A DNA stretch of 48,056 nt from CAYLNH01 sp964384625 (GCA_964384625.1 CAYLNH010000019.1:1-48056), one strand, 5' to 3'. Shown: positions 24,267 through 32,258, counted from the stretch's first letter. Numbers and translations are program-made. Notes: a model not told the origin generated them from the letters alone.

Positions 24267-25346
24267 ATGCAATGTCCAGTCTGCCAGTTTGAGAACCAGG
24301 ATTCACAGGAGCGCTGTGTCCGTTGCCGGACGCAATTGGTGGCTGGTAGCAGCGCTGCGGCGCTTGCCCCCCCGCGAGCCGGCAGCCTGCGTTTTCTCCG
24401 ACCACTGAGGTACTGGTGGCGCCGGCACGTCGCCGATCTGCTGCCGGACGAGATGCCGGAAAGGATGGCGCATGTCTTCCAGGGCGACGCCGATCTGCCG
24501 GGACGAGCCTGGATGGCAATGGTGCTTTCCATCATTCCCGGCCTGGGACATCTCGTCTGCGGCCGGCGCCGAGCGGCCGCCGTCTGTTTCGTTGCCTGGG
24601 TTGTCGGCGTCGTCGTCTGCGTCAACTTCTACCATGGCGCCGTCGGCGGACTGCTGTTGAGCTTCGTCTGCCTGTGGCCTGCCGTCACGGCGTTCGACGC
24701 CGCCGAGGTCCGCCGCCATGCCCGGCTCCCGGGAGATCGCATCCGGATTATGATGCATCTGGTCAGCGTCGGATCATTGGCGTTCATGCTGGTTCTGATC
24801 ATGGTCCGGCGTCACCTGCCGATGTTCCCGGCGCCCTTCCCTGTGCCGGCGCACAACATCCAGACAGACGATGTCCTGTTGGTCTCTCGGAGCGAGACGG
24901 CGGCTCGCCCCGGCGACTTCGTCATGGTCGCCCCCAGTCCCGACCGCTGGGCCGTCCAAATGGGCGGCAACCTGTATCTGCAGCTGCCGCGGGAAGCCTG
25001 GTTCGGTCTTTGTGTCGCCGCCGGCAAGAGCCGCGTCCGGATTACGCCGGACGGCCTGGTTGTCGCGGGAAGACTCGTCCAGCCCGAAGCTTTCGGCGAC
25101 GGCGTGATTCCGTTGCCGAAAAAGGCATTCGACGTGTATCTGTCCGATACGGATATTCTCGTCATCACCCCCTTGAAGATGCCCGACGACGAGCCGGCGG
25201 ATCATGTCGGTAAAGAAATCTGGAACCGCTTCTACCGCGTCAGCCGGGACAAGATTCAGGGACGCGCCGCCGCCGTCTATCTGCCGCTCCGGCGGCGCCA
25301 TCGAATTCAACGCCGGGAGGTCCTTCATGAGCAGTCGATTCAGTAA
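24267..25346 (+). CDS. Zinc-ribbon membrane protein with a degenerate S26 (signal peptidase)-like domain
   Basis: About 359 residues. The N-terminus is a zinc ribbon (CPVC at 3-6, CVRC at 17-20). Four or so hydrophobic segments follow (around IIPGLGHL..., VCFVAWVVGVVVCV, GGLLLSFVCLWPAV, LAFMLVLIMV). The soluble C-terminal part (DDVLLVSRSETAARPGDFVMV... to FYRVSRDKIQGRAAAVYLPL) has the outline of an S26 peptidase fold (ptdD...GD.V.V...RV...I.G...) but I see neither the catalytic Ser motif (SMxP) nor the Lys motif. A protease role is therefore unlikely. It overlaps the TPR gene by 20 bp. Function is unknown; a membrane sensor or scaffold is possible. Confidence 0.7.
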   Translation: MQCPVCQFENQDSQERCVRCRTQLVAGSSAAALAPPRAGSLRFLRPLRYWWRRHVADLLPDEMPERMAHVFQGDADLPGRAWMAMVLSIIPGLGHLVCGRRRAAAVCFVAWVVGVVVCVNFYHGAVGGLLLSFVCLWPAVTAFDAAEVRRHARLPGDRIRIMMHLVSVGSLAFMLVLIMVRRHLPMFPAPFPVPAHNIQTDDVLLVSRSETAARPGDFVMVAPSPDRWAVQMGGNLYLQLPREAWFGLCVAAGKSRVRITPDGLVVAGRLVQPEAFGDGVIPLPKKAFDVYLSDTDILVITPLKMPDDEPADHVGKEIWNRFYRVSRDKIQGRAAAVYLPLRRRHRIQRREVLHEQSIQ

Positions 25347-26142
25347 CCTCGAGTTCCATTCACCCGCGGGCGAGAGCGAGCTTTCCTCACCGCCGGTCAC
25401 GGCGCCGCAGAGCGAACTGAGGCAGTTTGTGGCGCATGATCGCGACAGTTCCTATCACGTCAGGAAAGCCGAGACCCACGAGATGAACGGGTTCCTGGAG
25501 GACGCCCTGCGAAGCTACTCCGCGGCGCTTGGTGAGGACCCGCTGCTGCTTGCGGCCTGGGTCGGCCAGCTGCTGATGCTGCTGGATCTGGGCGAATACA
25601 AAGAAGCCGATCTCTGGGCTGGGAAAGCGCTGGAACGCTTCCCCGACAACCCGGAGATCTGGGCCTGTCAATCGGTTGCCCTGCGACGCATGGGGCATGA
25701 CCGGCGGGCGCGGGAGTTGAACGACCTGGCTCTCGCCGGTCGCGGCGACAAACCGGTGGTCTGGGTCTGTCGCGGCGAGGTCCTGGCCGGCGGCAGTAAT
25801 GCCGCGATCGCCGGATGCTTTCGCAACGCAATGCAGCAGACCGCCAAACCCGGGATCACCGGACTCCGGGTCGGCCGCATCTGCGTGCGCTATGAAAAGA
25901 ACACGATCGGCCTGGAGTTCCTGACGGAAGTGGTCGGTCGCTGCCCGACCGGCGCGGCGCTCTGGTATTGCCTGGGACTGACCCAGGAAGGCATTGGCCT
26001 GCGGAACGACGCCGAACGTTCCTTCCGGCAGGCGGCCGACCTCTGCCCCGCCAATAAACAGTACGTCGCCTGCGCCAAACGCGGGTACTATCGGCATGAT
26101 GGCTTTGTCAACGCACTGCTGCGGAGGGTGATTGGACGATGA
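25327..26142 (+). CDS. TPR-repeat protein
   Basis: About 271 residues from ATG 25327, which has GGGAGG just upstream. After a polar N-terminal 40 residues come helical TPR-like pairs (GFLEDALRSYSAALGEDPLLLAAW, then EYKEADLWAGKALERFPDNPEIW, and WYCLGLTQEGIGLRNDAERSFRQAADLCPAN near the end). The middle is diverged and has several Cys. No signal peptide is present. It probably acts as an adaptor between the zinc-ribbon membrane protein and the PilT-like ATPase, whose genes overlap it on each side. The partner assignment is inferred. Confidence 0.8.
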   Translation: MSSRFSNLEFHSPAGESELSSPPVTAPQSELRQFVAHDRDSSYHVRKAETHEMNGFLEDALRSYSAALGEDPLLLAAWVGQLLMLLDLGEYKEADLWAGKALERFPDNPEIWACQSVALRRMGHDRRARELNDLALAGRGDKPVVWVCRGEVLAGGSNAAIAGCFRNAMQQTAKPGITGLRVGRICVRYEKNTIGLEFLTEVVGRCPTGAALWYCLGLTQEGIGLRNDAERSFRQAADLCPANKQYVACAKRGYYRHDGFVNALLRRVIGR

Positions 26143-27215
26143 TTGCAACGCCCGTTCTCAGTTTCGGCGCGATCCTGACCGGCGCGCGCCAATACAACGC
26201 GTCCGATATCCATCTGGTCGCCGGCCTGCCGCCGGCCATGCGGGTCGGCGGCGAAATCCTGATCGCGTCCAACTGGGACCCGGTGGCGCCTGAAGATATC
26301 AACCGGATGGCGGATGCATTCCTGAGCGACGAACTGCGCACCCGGCTGGAGAGGGAACGCGAGCTTTGTGTTTCGCATCATCATCCCGAGTGCGGCCGAA
26401 TCCGCATCTCCTTGTATCACCGGGTCGGCTCGATTGAGATGGCCATTCGCATGTGCAACTTCGAAGTTAAGACCGCGGAAGAACTGCGTCTGCCGCCGGT
26501 GCTGGAGGACCTTGCCCGCCGAGCGTCGGGGCTGATCCTGATCACCGGTCCGACCGGTATGGGGAAGACCACAACGATGAATTATCTCCTCGACCTGATT
26601 AACGCAACCCGCCGCTGCCGCATTATCACCATCGAAGATCCGGTGGAGTTCGAACACCATCATCGCAAAAGCATCATCACCCAGATCGAAGTCGGCACGG
26701 ACACCAACAGTTTTGCCGGCTGCCTGCGGCATGTACTGCGACTCGACCCGGATGTGATCGCCATCGGCGAGCTGCGCGACATGGAAACCATCGCCACCGC
26801 GCTGACCGCCGCGGAGACCGGCCATCTGGTAGTGGCAACATTGCACACGCCGAGCGCTGCCGGAACAGCTGAGCGTATCATCGGTTCGTTCGAAGGCTCG
26901 GCGCAGGCGCAAGTGAGCTACCAACTGTCGTCCACACTGCTGGCGGTTATCGCGCAGCGCCTGGTGCCCAGTGTCGACAAAGAGAAGCAGATCCTGGCCA
27001 CGGAGCTGATGCTGGCGACCGAGGCGATCCGGCATCAGATTCGCGAGGGCGCATTCCATCACCTGCTGAATACGATCGCCGGCAACCGGGCGCTGGGTAT
27101 GCACACGATGGAATACAGCCTGGGCAAACTCTATCAGGAAGGTCTGATCAGTCTGGATCAGGCCATGGCCAATGCCAACCACCCCAGAATGCTCAAGGAA
27201 CAACTGCGGACGTAA
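26139..27215 (+). CDS. PilT-like type IV pilus retraction ATPase
   Basis: 358 residues, the usual PilT length. The PilT/GspE core has Walker A GPTGMGKT (137-144), the Asp box IITIEDPVEF, Walker B LDPDVIAIGELRD and the His box GHLVVATLHTPSA. The C-terminus keeps AQRLVP. SDIHL at the N-terminus is typical. In pilus systems this ATPase disassembles pilin. No pilin, PilB or PilC gene is nearby; instead it ends the zinc-ribbon/TPR/Ycf46 run with an ATGA overlap, so it may serve that system instead of, or as well as, twitching motility. GGAGGG precedes the start. Confidence 0.92.
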   Translation: MIATPVLSFGAILTGARQYNASDIHLVAGLPPAMRVGGEILIASNWDPVAPEDINRMADAFLSDELRTRLERERELCVSHHHPECGRIRISLYHRVGSIEMAIRMCNFEVKTAEELRLPPVLEDLARRASGLILITGPTGMGKTTTMNYLLDLINATRRCRIITIEDPVEFEHHHRKSIITQIEVGTDTNSFAGCLRHVLRLDPDVIAIGELRDMETIATALTAAETGHLVVATLHTPSAAGTAERIIGSFEGSAQAQVSYQLSSTLLAVIAQRLVPSVDKEKQILATELMLATEAIRHQIREGAFHHLLNTIAGNRALGMHTMEYSLGKLYQEGLISLDQAMANANHPRMLKEQLRT

Positions 27216-27216
27216 T

Positions 27217-27353
27217 ACACGAGACACGGGACACGAGACACGAGACACGAGACACGGGACACGGGACACGAGACACGAGACACGAGACACGAGACACGGG
27301 ACACGAGACACGGGACACGAGACACGAGACACGAGACACGAGACATGAGACAT
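27217..27353 (+). repeat. Array of about 19 heptamers (CGAGACA/CGGGACA)
   Basis: About 19 tandem 7-bp units, cgagaca or cgggaca, begin directly after the pilT stop codon and fade into agacatg units. In the minus-strand frames it would encode a repetitive Ser/Val/Arg/Cys peptide, but this has no start signal and is not a gene. It is the longest of the 7-bp-period arrays in the window. Copy number may vary between strains. Confidence 0.95.
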
Positions 27354-27427
27354 GATGCAGGATCGATTGTCGTCGGATGTAGTCGACTGCGGTCGATTGT
27401 AGTCGTCTTTCTGACCGGTTCCATGCT

Positions 27428-27967
27428 ATGTTATCGAAGATGAACCAGAACACCGAGATCGACAGCAAGGCCTTTGAAGTGCTGGTTACCGAACACCATC
27501 ACCGGGTCATGGCATATGTGCTGTCGCTGACGCATAATCGCGAGGCGGCGCGGGATATCGTGCAGGAAGCGTTTATCACGGCATATCGGAAACTGGCAAA
27601 CTACGACACCTCGCGTAACTTCGGTTCATGGGTGCGCGGCATCGCCCGGCTGTGCTATTTCGAATGGCGGCGCAAACACCTGGAGCAAAGCGCCTCACCG
27701 GAGCAACTGGAAATGGTTGAACGCCAGCATGCCGCCTGGGATATTCGCGAAAACGAACCCGGCTCGACGATGGAAGCGCTGCATCAATGTCTGCAGAAAC
27801 TGCCCGAGGCCATGGCTCTTGCCGTGCATCAGTTCTATCTTGAAGAACAGTCCGGCGCGGAAGTCGCCGCCGAACTGCAGGTCAACGAGGCTACCGTCCG
27901 CAAACGTCTGCAGCGCGCCCGCGTGTGGCTCGGGCAATGCATCGAGGAAACATTGCCGAACCTATGA
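27428..27967 (+). CDS. ECF-type RNA polymerase sigma factor
   Basis: About 179 residues. Region 2 is FEVLVTEHHHRVMAYVLSLTHNREAARDIVQEAFITAYRKL with GSWVRGIARLCYFEWRR. Region 4 is LPEAMALAVHQFYLEEQSGAEVAAEL followed by the helix-turn-helix VNEATVRKRLQRARVWL. It resembles the PVC-type ECF groups. It overlaps the next gene by an ATGA, and that gene encodes a FecR-like membrane protein, so this is a sigma/regulator pair. The start is uncertain: ATG 27440 is a shorter option and neither has a clear ribosome-binding site. A heptamer array lies 75 bp upstream. Confidence 0.9.
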   Translation: MLSKMNQNTEIDSKAFEVLVTEHHHRVMAYVLSLTHNREAARDIVQEAFITAYRKLANYDTSRNFGSWVRGIARLCYFEWRRKHLEQSASPEQLEMVERQHAAWDIRENEPGSTMEALHQCLQKLPEAMALAVHQFYLEEQSGAEVAAELQVNEATVRKRLQRARVWLGQCIEETLPNL

Positions 27968-28917
27968 ATGACGACAACAGACAACCGGACAACGATAACC
28001 CGGCCGTCGACGGACTGCTCCAGGAGTATGCCGCGACCGAGGGTAAGCCGGACAAGAAGCTGATCCGCGACATCATGGACGGCGTCGCGACGACGGAGCA
28101 GGAACCGCCGGCCACACCGGACCGGCGGTCGGTGCTCGTCTTCCGACTCGCGGCGGCGGCGGCCGGCATCGCAATCATCCTGGGCATCGGCTGGCTCTTG
28201 TCGCGACCGGATCCCATCGCTGCCATTGGCGAGGAAGACCTGCAGGTCGAACGCCGCGGCAAGGTCCGCAGCCTTCGCGGCGGCGCCTCCCTGTATCCCG
28301 ACGATGTCGTGATCGGTGCGGCCGGCGAGATCATCATTTTCACTGACGGCAGCACGGCGAAGCTCGACCGGCAGGCCCGCCTGCGCCTGCGCGAGGCGAA
28401 TGACGACGAGCGTGTCGCGCTCGAACTGGAGAGCGGCAGGGTGTTGTTCCGTGCCGGTCCGGCCGCCGGCAGGTTCAAGGTCGACGCCGGCGTGCCGGTG
28501 GAGGTCGTCGGTACGGTCTTCGGGGTGCATCGTCTGACCGACCGGGCCACCGTACACGTCTATCGCGGGCAGGTGTTGGTCGGGGGCGTCACCGGCGTCC
28601 ATGTCAATCGCGGCGAATCCGCGCTCGCCGTTGACGGCGAGTCGCCGTTAATGTCCGCCGCCGACCCGAACCAGGCGTTGGCCTGGGCGCGCGAGCCGCG
28701 CTGGTTTGCCCAAACCCCGCTGCAGCAAGTGGCCGCCTGGCTTGAGCAGAACAGTTCGTATCGGTTTGTCATTGCCCCCGGTCTGGAGACGCGCCGGGTC
28801 TCCGCCAGGTTCGGGCCCGGATCCGATATGAAGAAGGAAATTGAGACGCTGATGATGGGACACGATTTCGAATGGTCGATGGACGGCGACACAGTCCACA
28901 TTACCGGCAGGAACTAG
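27964..28917 (+). CDS. FecR-like anti-sigma/transmembrane regulator
   Basis: About 317 residues. The cytoplasmic N-terminal 60 or so residues are followed by one transmembrane helix (LAAAAAGIAIILGIGWLL) and a periplasmic FecR domain (LEVERRGKVRSL.. style opening, then DVVIGAAGEIIIFTDGSTAKL, LELESGRVLFRAGP and VEVVGTVFGVHR). The C-terminus (LQQVAAWLEQNSSYRFVIAPGLETRRVSARF) is the secretin/TonB short N-terminal-like segment found in Fec-type regulators. It probably holds the upstream ECF sigma factor inactive and releases it on a periplasmic signal. No TonB receptor is encoded nearby, so the signal is unknown. Confidence 0.88.
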   Translation: MNDDNRQPDNDNPAVDGLLQEYAATEGKPDKKLIRDIMDGVATTEQEPPATPDRRSVLVFRLAAAAAGIAIILGIGWLLSRPDPIAAIGEEDLQVERRGKVRSLRGGASLYPDDVVIGAAGEIIIFTDGSTAKLDRQARLRLREANDDERVALELESGRVLFRAGPAAGRFKVDAGVPVEVVGTVFGVHRLTDRATVHVYRGQVLVGGVTGVHVNRGESALAVDGESPLMSAADPNQALAWAREPRWFAQTPLQQVAAWLEQNSSYRFVIAPGLETRRVSARFGPGSDMKKEIETLMMGHDFEWSMDGDTVHITGRN

Positions 28918-28963
28918 AATCAGCAATCCCGGACAACATCCCCCCACCGGTGTCTTCGTACGA

Positions 28964-28990
28964 GTGCCGGCGGTCTTTCCCGGCCGGCAC
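28964..28990 (+). repeat. GC-rich hairpin downstream of fecR-like gene
   Basis: GTGCCGGC...GCCGGCAC with an 11-base loop lies in the 253-bp spacer 28918-29170. There is no T-run, so it is a weak terminator candidate. The rest of the spacer is AT-richer near 29090-29145 and probably contains the promoter of the DUF547 gene, but no clear boxes are seen. Confidence 0.4.
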
Positions 28991-29170
28991 ACAGCAATTC
29001 CCGAGCATGTTAAAGCGTGACAGCGCTGCCGCCCTATTTTCGCTGACGGTGCAGCTCGACAGACGGGGGAAGGCATAGTTCCAGCCGACAGAATTCCATG
29101 AATTATGCACATAGTCTGCCGTAATTATCGAATACATGGAGCGACACCCCGTAATCAGGAGGAGGCAAAC

Positions 29171-30052
29171 ATGGCTGCCGGCAGAAATCAACATCGAACA
29201 CTGTTGCCGTCTGCCCGCCGGATCGCAGTTGCGATCCTGCTGACGGCAACAGCATGGCAGACTGTGGCAGCCGCTGACTTCGATCACACCCACTTAGCGT
29301 TCACGGAGATTCTCGAAGCACACGTCAAGAACGGACGCGTCGATTACCGTGCGCTCAAGGCAAAGCCCGGCGCCCTCAAGCAGTACCTGGACTCGCTCGC
29401 CCGCGTGCCGCGGCGCCGATTCGGCAAATGGCAGGAAAAACAACGGCTGGCATTTCTGTTCAATCTCTACAACGCCGCAACACTGCAGTTGATTGTGGAT
29501 CACTACCCGGTCGCCGGCATCAAGAAGATCGGCGGCTGGCTGAAGAGCCCCTGGGATCTCTCGGTGGTCCGCGTCTTCGGCGGCCGGATCTCCCTGAATC
29601 GTCTGGAGCACAAGATTCTGCGGCAGGAATACAATGAGCCGCGGCTGCATCTGGCGCTCGTCTGCGCCGCCGGAGGGTGCCCGCCGCTGCGCCGCGAAGC
29701 GTTCACCGCCGAGACACTGGACAAGCAGTTGGACGAGCAGGCCCGGGCCTATCTGGGCAGCGCGAAGGGACTGCGGATCGATCGCCGCGCCGGGGTCGTC
29801 TACGTGTCTTCAATCTTCAAATGGTACGGCGGTGATTTTGTCGACAAGCACACGCCGAAAACTGGATTCTCCGGTCTCGGAAAAACGGAGCGCGCCGTGG
29901 CCGCATTCTGCGCCGCGTATGTGCCGGAGAAAGACCGCAGCTTTTTGAGAGCCGGCGGTTACCACGTAAAATACCTGCGCTACGATTGGTCGCTGAACAA
30001 GCAGACAGCGGACGCCGGCAGCGCCGGAGAGCACCGGAAGGAACCTGAATGA
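29171..30052 (+). CDS. DUF547 family secreted protein
   Basis: About 293 residues from ATG 29171, which has a strong AGGAGGAGG site upstream. An N-terminal signal peptide (RRIAVAILLTATAWQTVAA) predicts export. The DUF547 core is evident: VDYRALKAKP, EKQRLAFLFNLYNAATLQLIVDHYP, LNRLEHKILR, EPRLHLALVCAAGGCPPLRREAF and SSIFKWYGGDF. The family has a papain-like or transglutaminase-like look, with Cys in GGCPPL and conserved His, but its activity is unknown. It is coupled to an arsenite-methyltransferase-like gene by an ATGA overlap. DUF547 genes next to ArsM-type genes occur elsewhere to my knowledge, which hints at a linked role. Confidence 0.9.
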   Translation: MAAGRNQHRTLLPSARRIAVAILLTATAWQTVAAADFDHTHLAFTEILEAHVKNGRVDYRALKAKPGALKQYLDSLARVPRRRFGKWQEKQRLAFLFNLYNAATLQLIVDHYPVAGIKKIGGWLKSPWDLSVVRVFGGRISLNRLEHKILRQEYNEPRLHLALVCAAGGCPPLRREAFTAETLDKQLDEQARAYLGSAKGLRIDRRAGVVYVSSIFKWYGGDFVDKHTPKTGFSGLGKTERAVAAFCAAYVPEKDRSFLRAGGYHVKYLRYDWSLNKQTADAGSAGEHRKEPE

Positions 30053-31095
30053 TAGCTGAGACACAATTCGATCAAACTGCTCTGCAGCAGTATTACGGCA
30101 AAGTTCTGCAAACCAGCGACGACCTGAAAACAAGCGCCTGCTGCTGCTCCGATAACGGACTGACCCCGCGGCAGAAGGCCGCCCTGGCCGAAATCAATGA
30201 TGAAGTCATGAGCCGGTTCTACGGCTGCGGCTCACCCCTGCCCCCGCTGCTCGACGGCTGCACCGTGCTCGACCTCGGTTGCGGCGCCGGCCGCGATGCC
30301 TACCTGGCCTCGCAGTTCGTCGGACCCTCCGGGCGTGTGATCGGTCTCGATATGACCGAGGAGCAATTGGCCGTCGCCCAACGGAACCTCGATTCCCAGA
30401 TGCAGCGCTTCGGTTACCCCAAACCGAATGTCGAATTTCGACTCGGCTTCATTGAAAATCTCGAAGCAGCCGGAATCGAGAGTAATTCGGTTGACGTCGT
30501 CATCTCCAATTGCGTCATTAACCTGTCGCCGAACAAACACGCCGTCTTCGCTGAGATCTTCCGCGTCCTCAAGTCCGGCGGCGAATTGTTCTTTGCCGAT
30601 GTGTTTTCCGGCCGCCGCGTTCCCGAAGAACTTCACAAAGATCCTGTGCTCCACGGAGAATGCCTGGCCGGCGCCATGTACACCGAGGACTTTCGCCGGC
30701 TGCTGAGTGATGTCGGCTGTCGCGATTTCCGGATCACGTCCAGCCGGCCGATTGCACTGGACTCACCTGAAATCGAAGCGCGCATCGGCATGATCGATTT
30801 CCACTCGAGAACCGTTCGCGCCTTTAAACTGGCCGAGCTCGAGGACATCTGCGAAGACTACGGCCAGGTAGCAACATACCGCGGCACGATCCCGGAATCC
30901 CCGCACTACTTCGACCTGGACGACCATCACCGGCTGTTCACCGGCAAACCCATGCTGGTCTGCGGCAACACCGCCGCGATGCTGCAGCACACTCGCTACG
31001 CCGAGCACTTCAACATCCAGGGCGACCGCTCCATCCATTATGGTGCGTTCAACTGCAATGCTGCCGCGGCGGCTTCAGAACCGGCCTGTTGCTGA
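30049..31095 (+). CDS. arsM: Arsenite methyltransferase-like protein (ArsM, long arsenosugar-type)
   Basis: 348 residues, longer than the 260-280 of simple ArsM and close to the form found in arsenosugar clusters. The SAM-binding core has VLDLGCGAGRDAYLAS and VIGLDMTEEQLAVA, and NCVINLSPNKHAVFAEIFRVLKSGGEL is highly typical of AS3MT/ArsM. Possible arsenic-binding cysteines are the N-terminal SACCCSD (C31-C33), NCVINL and GECLAGAMY; the protein ends in ACC. It would methylate trivalent arsenic with SAM. No arsR or arsenosugar radical SAM gene is visible nearby. Specificity for arsenic is inferred from motifs. Confidence 0.82.
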   Translation: MIAETQFDQTALQQYYGKVLQTSDDLKTSACCCSDNGLTPRQKAALAEINDEVMSRFYGCGSPLPPLLDGCTVLDLGCGAGRDAYLASQFVGPSGRVIGLDMTEEQLAVAQRNLDSQMQRFGYPKPNVEFRLGFIENLEAAGIESNSVDVVISNCVINLSPNKHAVFAEIFRVLKSGGELFFADVFSGRRVPEELHKDPVLHGECLAGAMYTEDFRRLLSDVGCRDFRITSSRPIALDSPEIEARIGMIDFHSRTVRAFKLAELEDICEDYGQVATYRGTIPESPHYFDLDDHHRLFTGKPMLVCGNTAAMLQHTRYAEHFNIQGDRSIHYGAFNCNAAAAASEPACC

Positions 31096-31096
31096 A

Positions 31097-31155
31097 CCAT
31101 CACTCCAGCATTCCATCACTCCAGCATTCCATCACTCCAGCATTCCATCACTCCA
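31097..31155 (+). repeat. 16-bp tandem repeat, about 3.7 copies
   Basis: The unit ccatcactccagcatt repeats nearly exactly three and a half times immediately after the arsM stop codon. Its 16-bp period differs from the heptamer arrays elsewhere. No coding role is apparent. Confidence 0.9.
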
Positions 31156-31159
31156 AACT

Positions 31160-31228
31160 ATGGTGTTGGAGTTCTTCGCCGACACCCCGCCCGAACGCCT
31201 CGCCCGCTATTACCGCGACAGTAGCTGA
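31160..31228 (+). pseudogene. Possible C-terminal fragment of a lost gene
   Basis: A short frame of 22 codons starts with the ATG right after the 16-bp repeat and reads MVLEFFADTPPERLARYYRD. The composition looks protein-like (acidic/aromatic helix end), as if the 3' end of a gene had been left behind by a deletion at the repeat. There is no ribosome-binding site. Low confidence. Confidence 0.2.
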
Positions 31229-31245
31229 ATCCCCCGTCGCGGCAG

Positions 31246-31689
31246 CTACTCGAAGTCCTCAATCTGGCAGATCATCTCCAGATGGTCGACCGTCTGCTCA
31301 ACCGAGTACTTCTCCTGCCGACACTGCTCGATCATGTCATAGACCTCCTCTGTGATCTCGAGGTCATCGGGTGGATTCCACAATTCCAGGACGGCCTCGG
31401 CAAACGACTGTCCGGGCTTGGGTTTGTTGCGTGACTTCAGCTTAGCCCTCGGTTTGCCCGGTTCAGACGTCCCCCCCTGCATATTCCTGGCGTTCATCGT
31501 CCGCAGCGTGTTGTTGATTTGTTTAACATGCCCGTAGATCAGGAAGACGAAAACCGGCATCAGAAAACCGAGCAACCCGACAACGACCACGATGACGACG
31601 ACAACAAGGATTGCGAGCAAACCGGAAACGGCGGCGACCCCACCGGCAATGCCGGGACCTTCCTCCTGAAGCAGAGCGAGTACTGACAT
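31246..31689 (-). CDS. Small membrane protein of unknown function
   Basis: 147 residues, not recognised. A short N-terminus (MSVLALLQEEG) is followed by one or two hydrophobic helices (VSGLLAILVVVVIVVVVGLLGFLMPVFVFLIY). A basic linker (KPRAKLKSRNKPKPG) leads to a predicted helical C-terminal domain of about 50 residues (FAEAVLELWNPPDDLEITEEVYDMIEQCRQE...). Minus-strand GGGAGGAC precedes the start. It lies alone between repeats and is convergent with arsM. The cytoplasmic acidic domain could bind a partner, but no function can be assigned. Confidence 0.65.
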   Translation of the reverse strand: MSVLALLQEEGPGIAGGVAAVSGLLAILVVVVIVVVVGLLGFLMPVFVFLIYGHVKQINNTLRTMNARNMQGGTSEPGKPRAKLKSRNKPKPGQSFAEAVLELWNPPDDLEITEEVYDMIEQCRQEKYSVEQTVDHLEMICQIEDFE

Positions 31690-31751
31690 CCTGTCCTCCC
31701 GTAATTAGTCTGGAACCAGCGAAGCGATTGAAACCTTGAAACAGTCCGTCA

Positions 31752-31778
31752 GGGTGTTGCCGAAATATGGCAACACCC
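31752..31778. repeat. Perfect 10-bp inverted repeat
   Basis: GGGTGTTGCC-gaaatat-GGCAACACCC stands about 60 bp upstream of the small membrane protein gene. There is no T-run on either strand. It may be a protein-binding site or a small palindromic repeat. Confidence 0.55.
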
Positions 31779-31850
31779 AAAGACGATTACAAGTGGACCC
31801 TGCGCCGATCGTTAAACCAACGCAGACCCGTCGTTTCAGTGGTCGTCTTC

Positions 31851-32081
31851 CTACGGACGCACGGCAAACCGGATATCCGGCGTCCGCTTCCGGTTAACCG
31901 ACCGCGCAACGGCTTGCCGGAACAAGCCCTTCAGCGCTGTCAGACATTCATAGGCTGTCTCAAGGTCATCCAGCGACGCGTTGCTCGGCACCGCGCAGAC
32001 CACCTGCAGAAACGATGACGCCTCCGCCTGCTGCACGCGCACAAGCCGGATGTTTTTCAGACGGTCATCGCCGCACTCCAG
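31851..32081 (-). pseudogene. RbfA-like remnant lacking its N-terminus
   Basis: The frame from 32081 down to the TAG at 31851 reads as the C-terminal two thirds of ribosome-binding factor A: DDRLKNIRLVRVQQAEAS, LQVVCAVP, then LKGLFRQAVARSVNRKRTPDIRF, matching the ...LRxxLGxRLxLRxTPELRF ending of RbfA. An in-frame TGA at 32082-32084 cuts it off, and the DNA upstream is palindromic repeat rather than the RVNELIRRE-type N-terminus. A short protein could start at GTG 32042, but a truncated copy is more likely. RbfA identity is by eye only. Confidence 0.4.
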
Positions 32082-32100
32082 TCAACGCTCCGGACGTGAC

Positions 32101-32155
32101 GCGGGAATCTGTCCCGCAATCCGAAGACTCAGGATTTCGCGGGACAGATTCCCGC
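32101..32155. repeat. Cruciform repeat: two inverted copies of a 17-bp palindromic unit
   Basis: gcgggaatctgtcccgc (32101-32117) and its exact reverse complement (32139-32155) are separated by 21 bp. Each arm is itself palindromic (GCGGGA...TCCCGC), so the DNA can fold several ways. A related copy with a 3-bp insertion and the same gcgttac flank lies at 44425-44450. This looks like a dispersed REP-type element. It abuts the truncated RbfA-like frame. Confidence 0.75.
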
Positions 32156-32219
32156 GTTACCTTCGGAAGGGCCGATCCGCCGGCGGGGGGCTAGGGTGTC
32201 GGGGGTGGAGCCGCCCCTC

Positions 32220-32254
32220 AATCTGAAATCTGAGATCTAAAATCTCAAATCACA
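32220..32254 (+). repeat. Five-copy heptamer array (AATCTGA type)
   Basis: Units aatctga, aatctga, gatctaa, aatctca and aatcaca run in tandem just downstream of the 3' end of the tRNA gene. The 7-bp period is shared with the other arrays. Confidence 0.75.
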
Positions 32255-32258
32255 TCCC

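Noticed and set aside
27217..27353. CRISPR array
   Set aside because: The units are 7 bp with no spacers; no cas genes are in the window.
27158..27468. Repetitive Ser/Val/Arg/Cys protein on the minus strand
   Set aside because: It is the translation of the heptamer array, has no start signals and its frame depends only on the 7-bp repeat.
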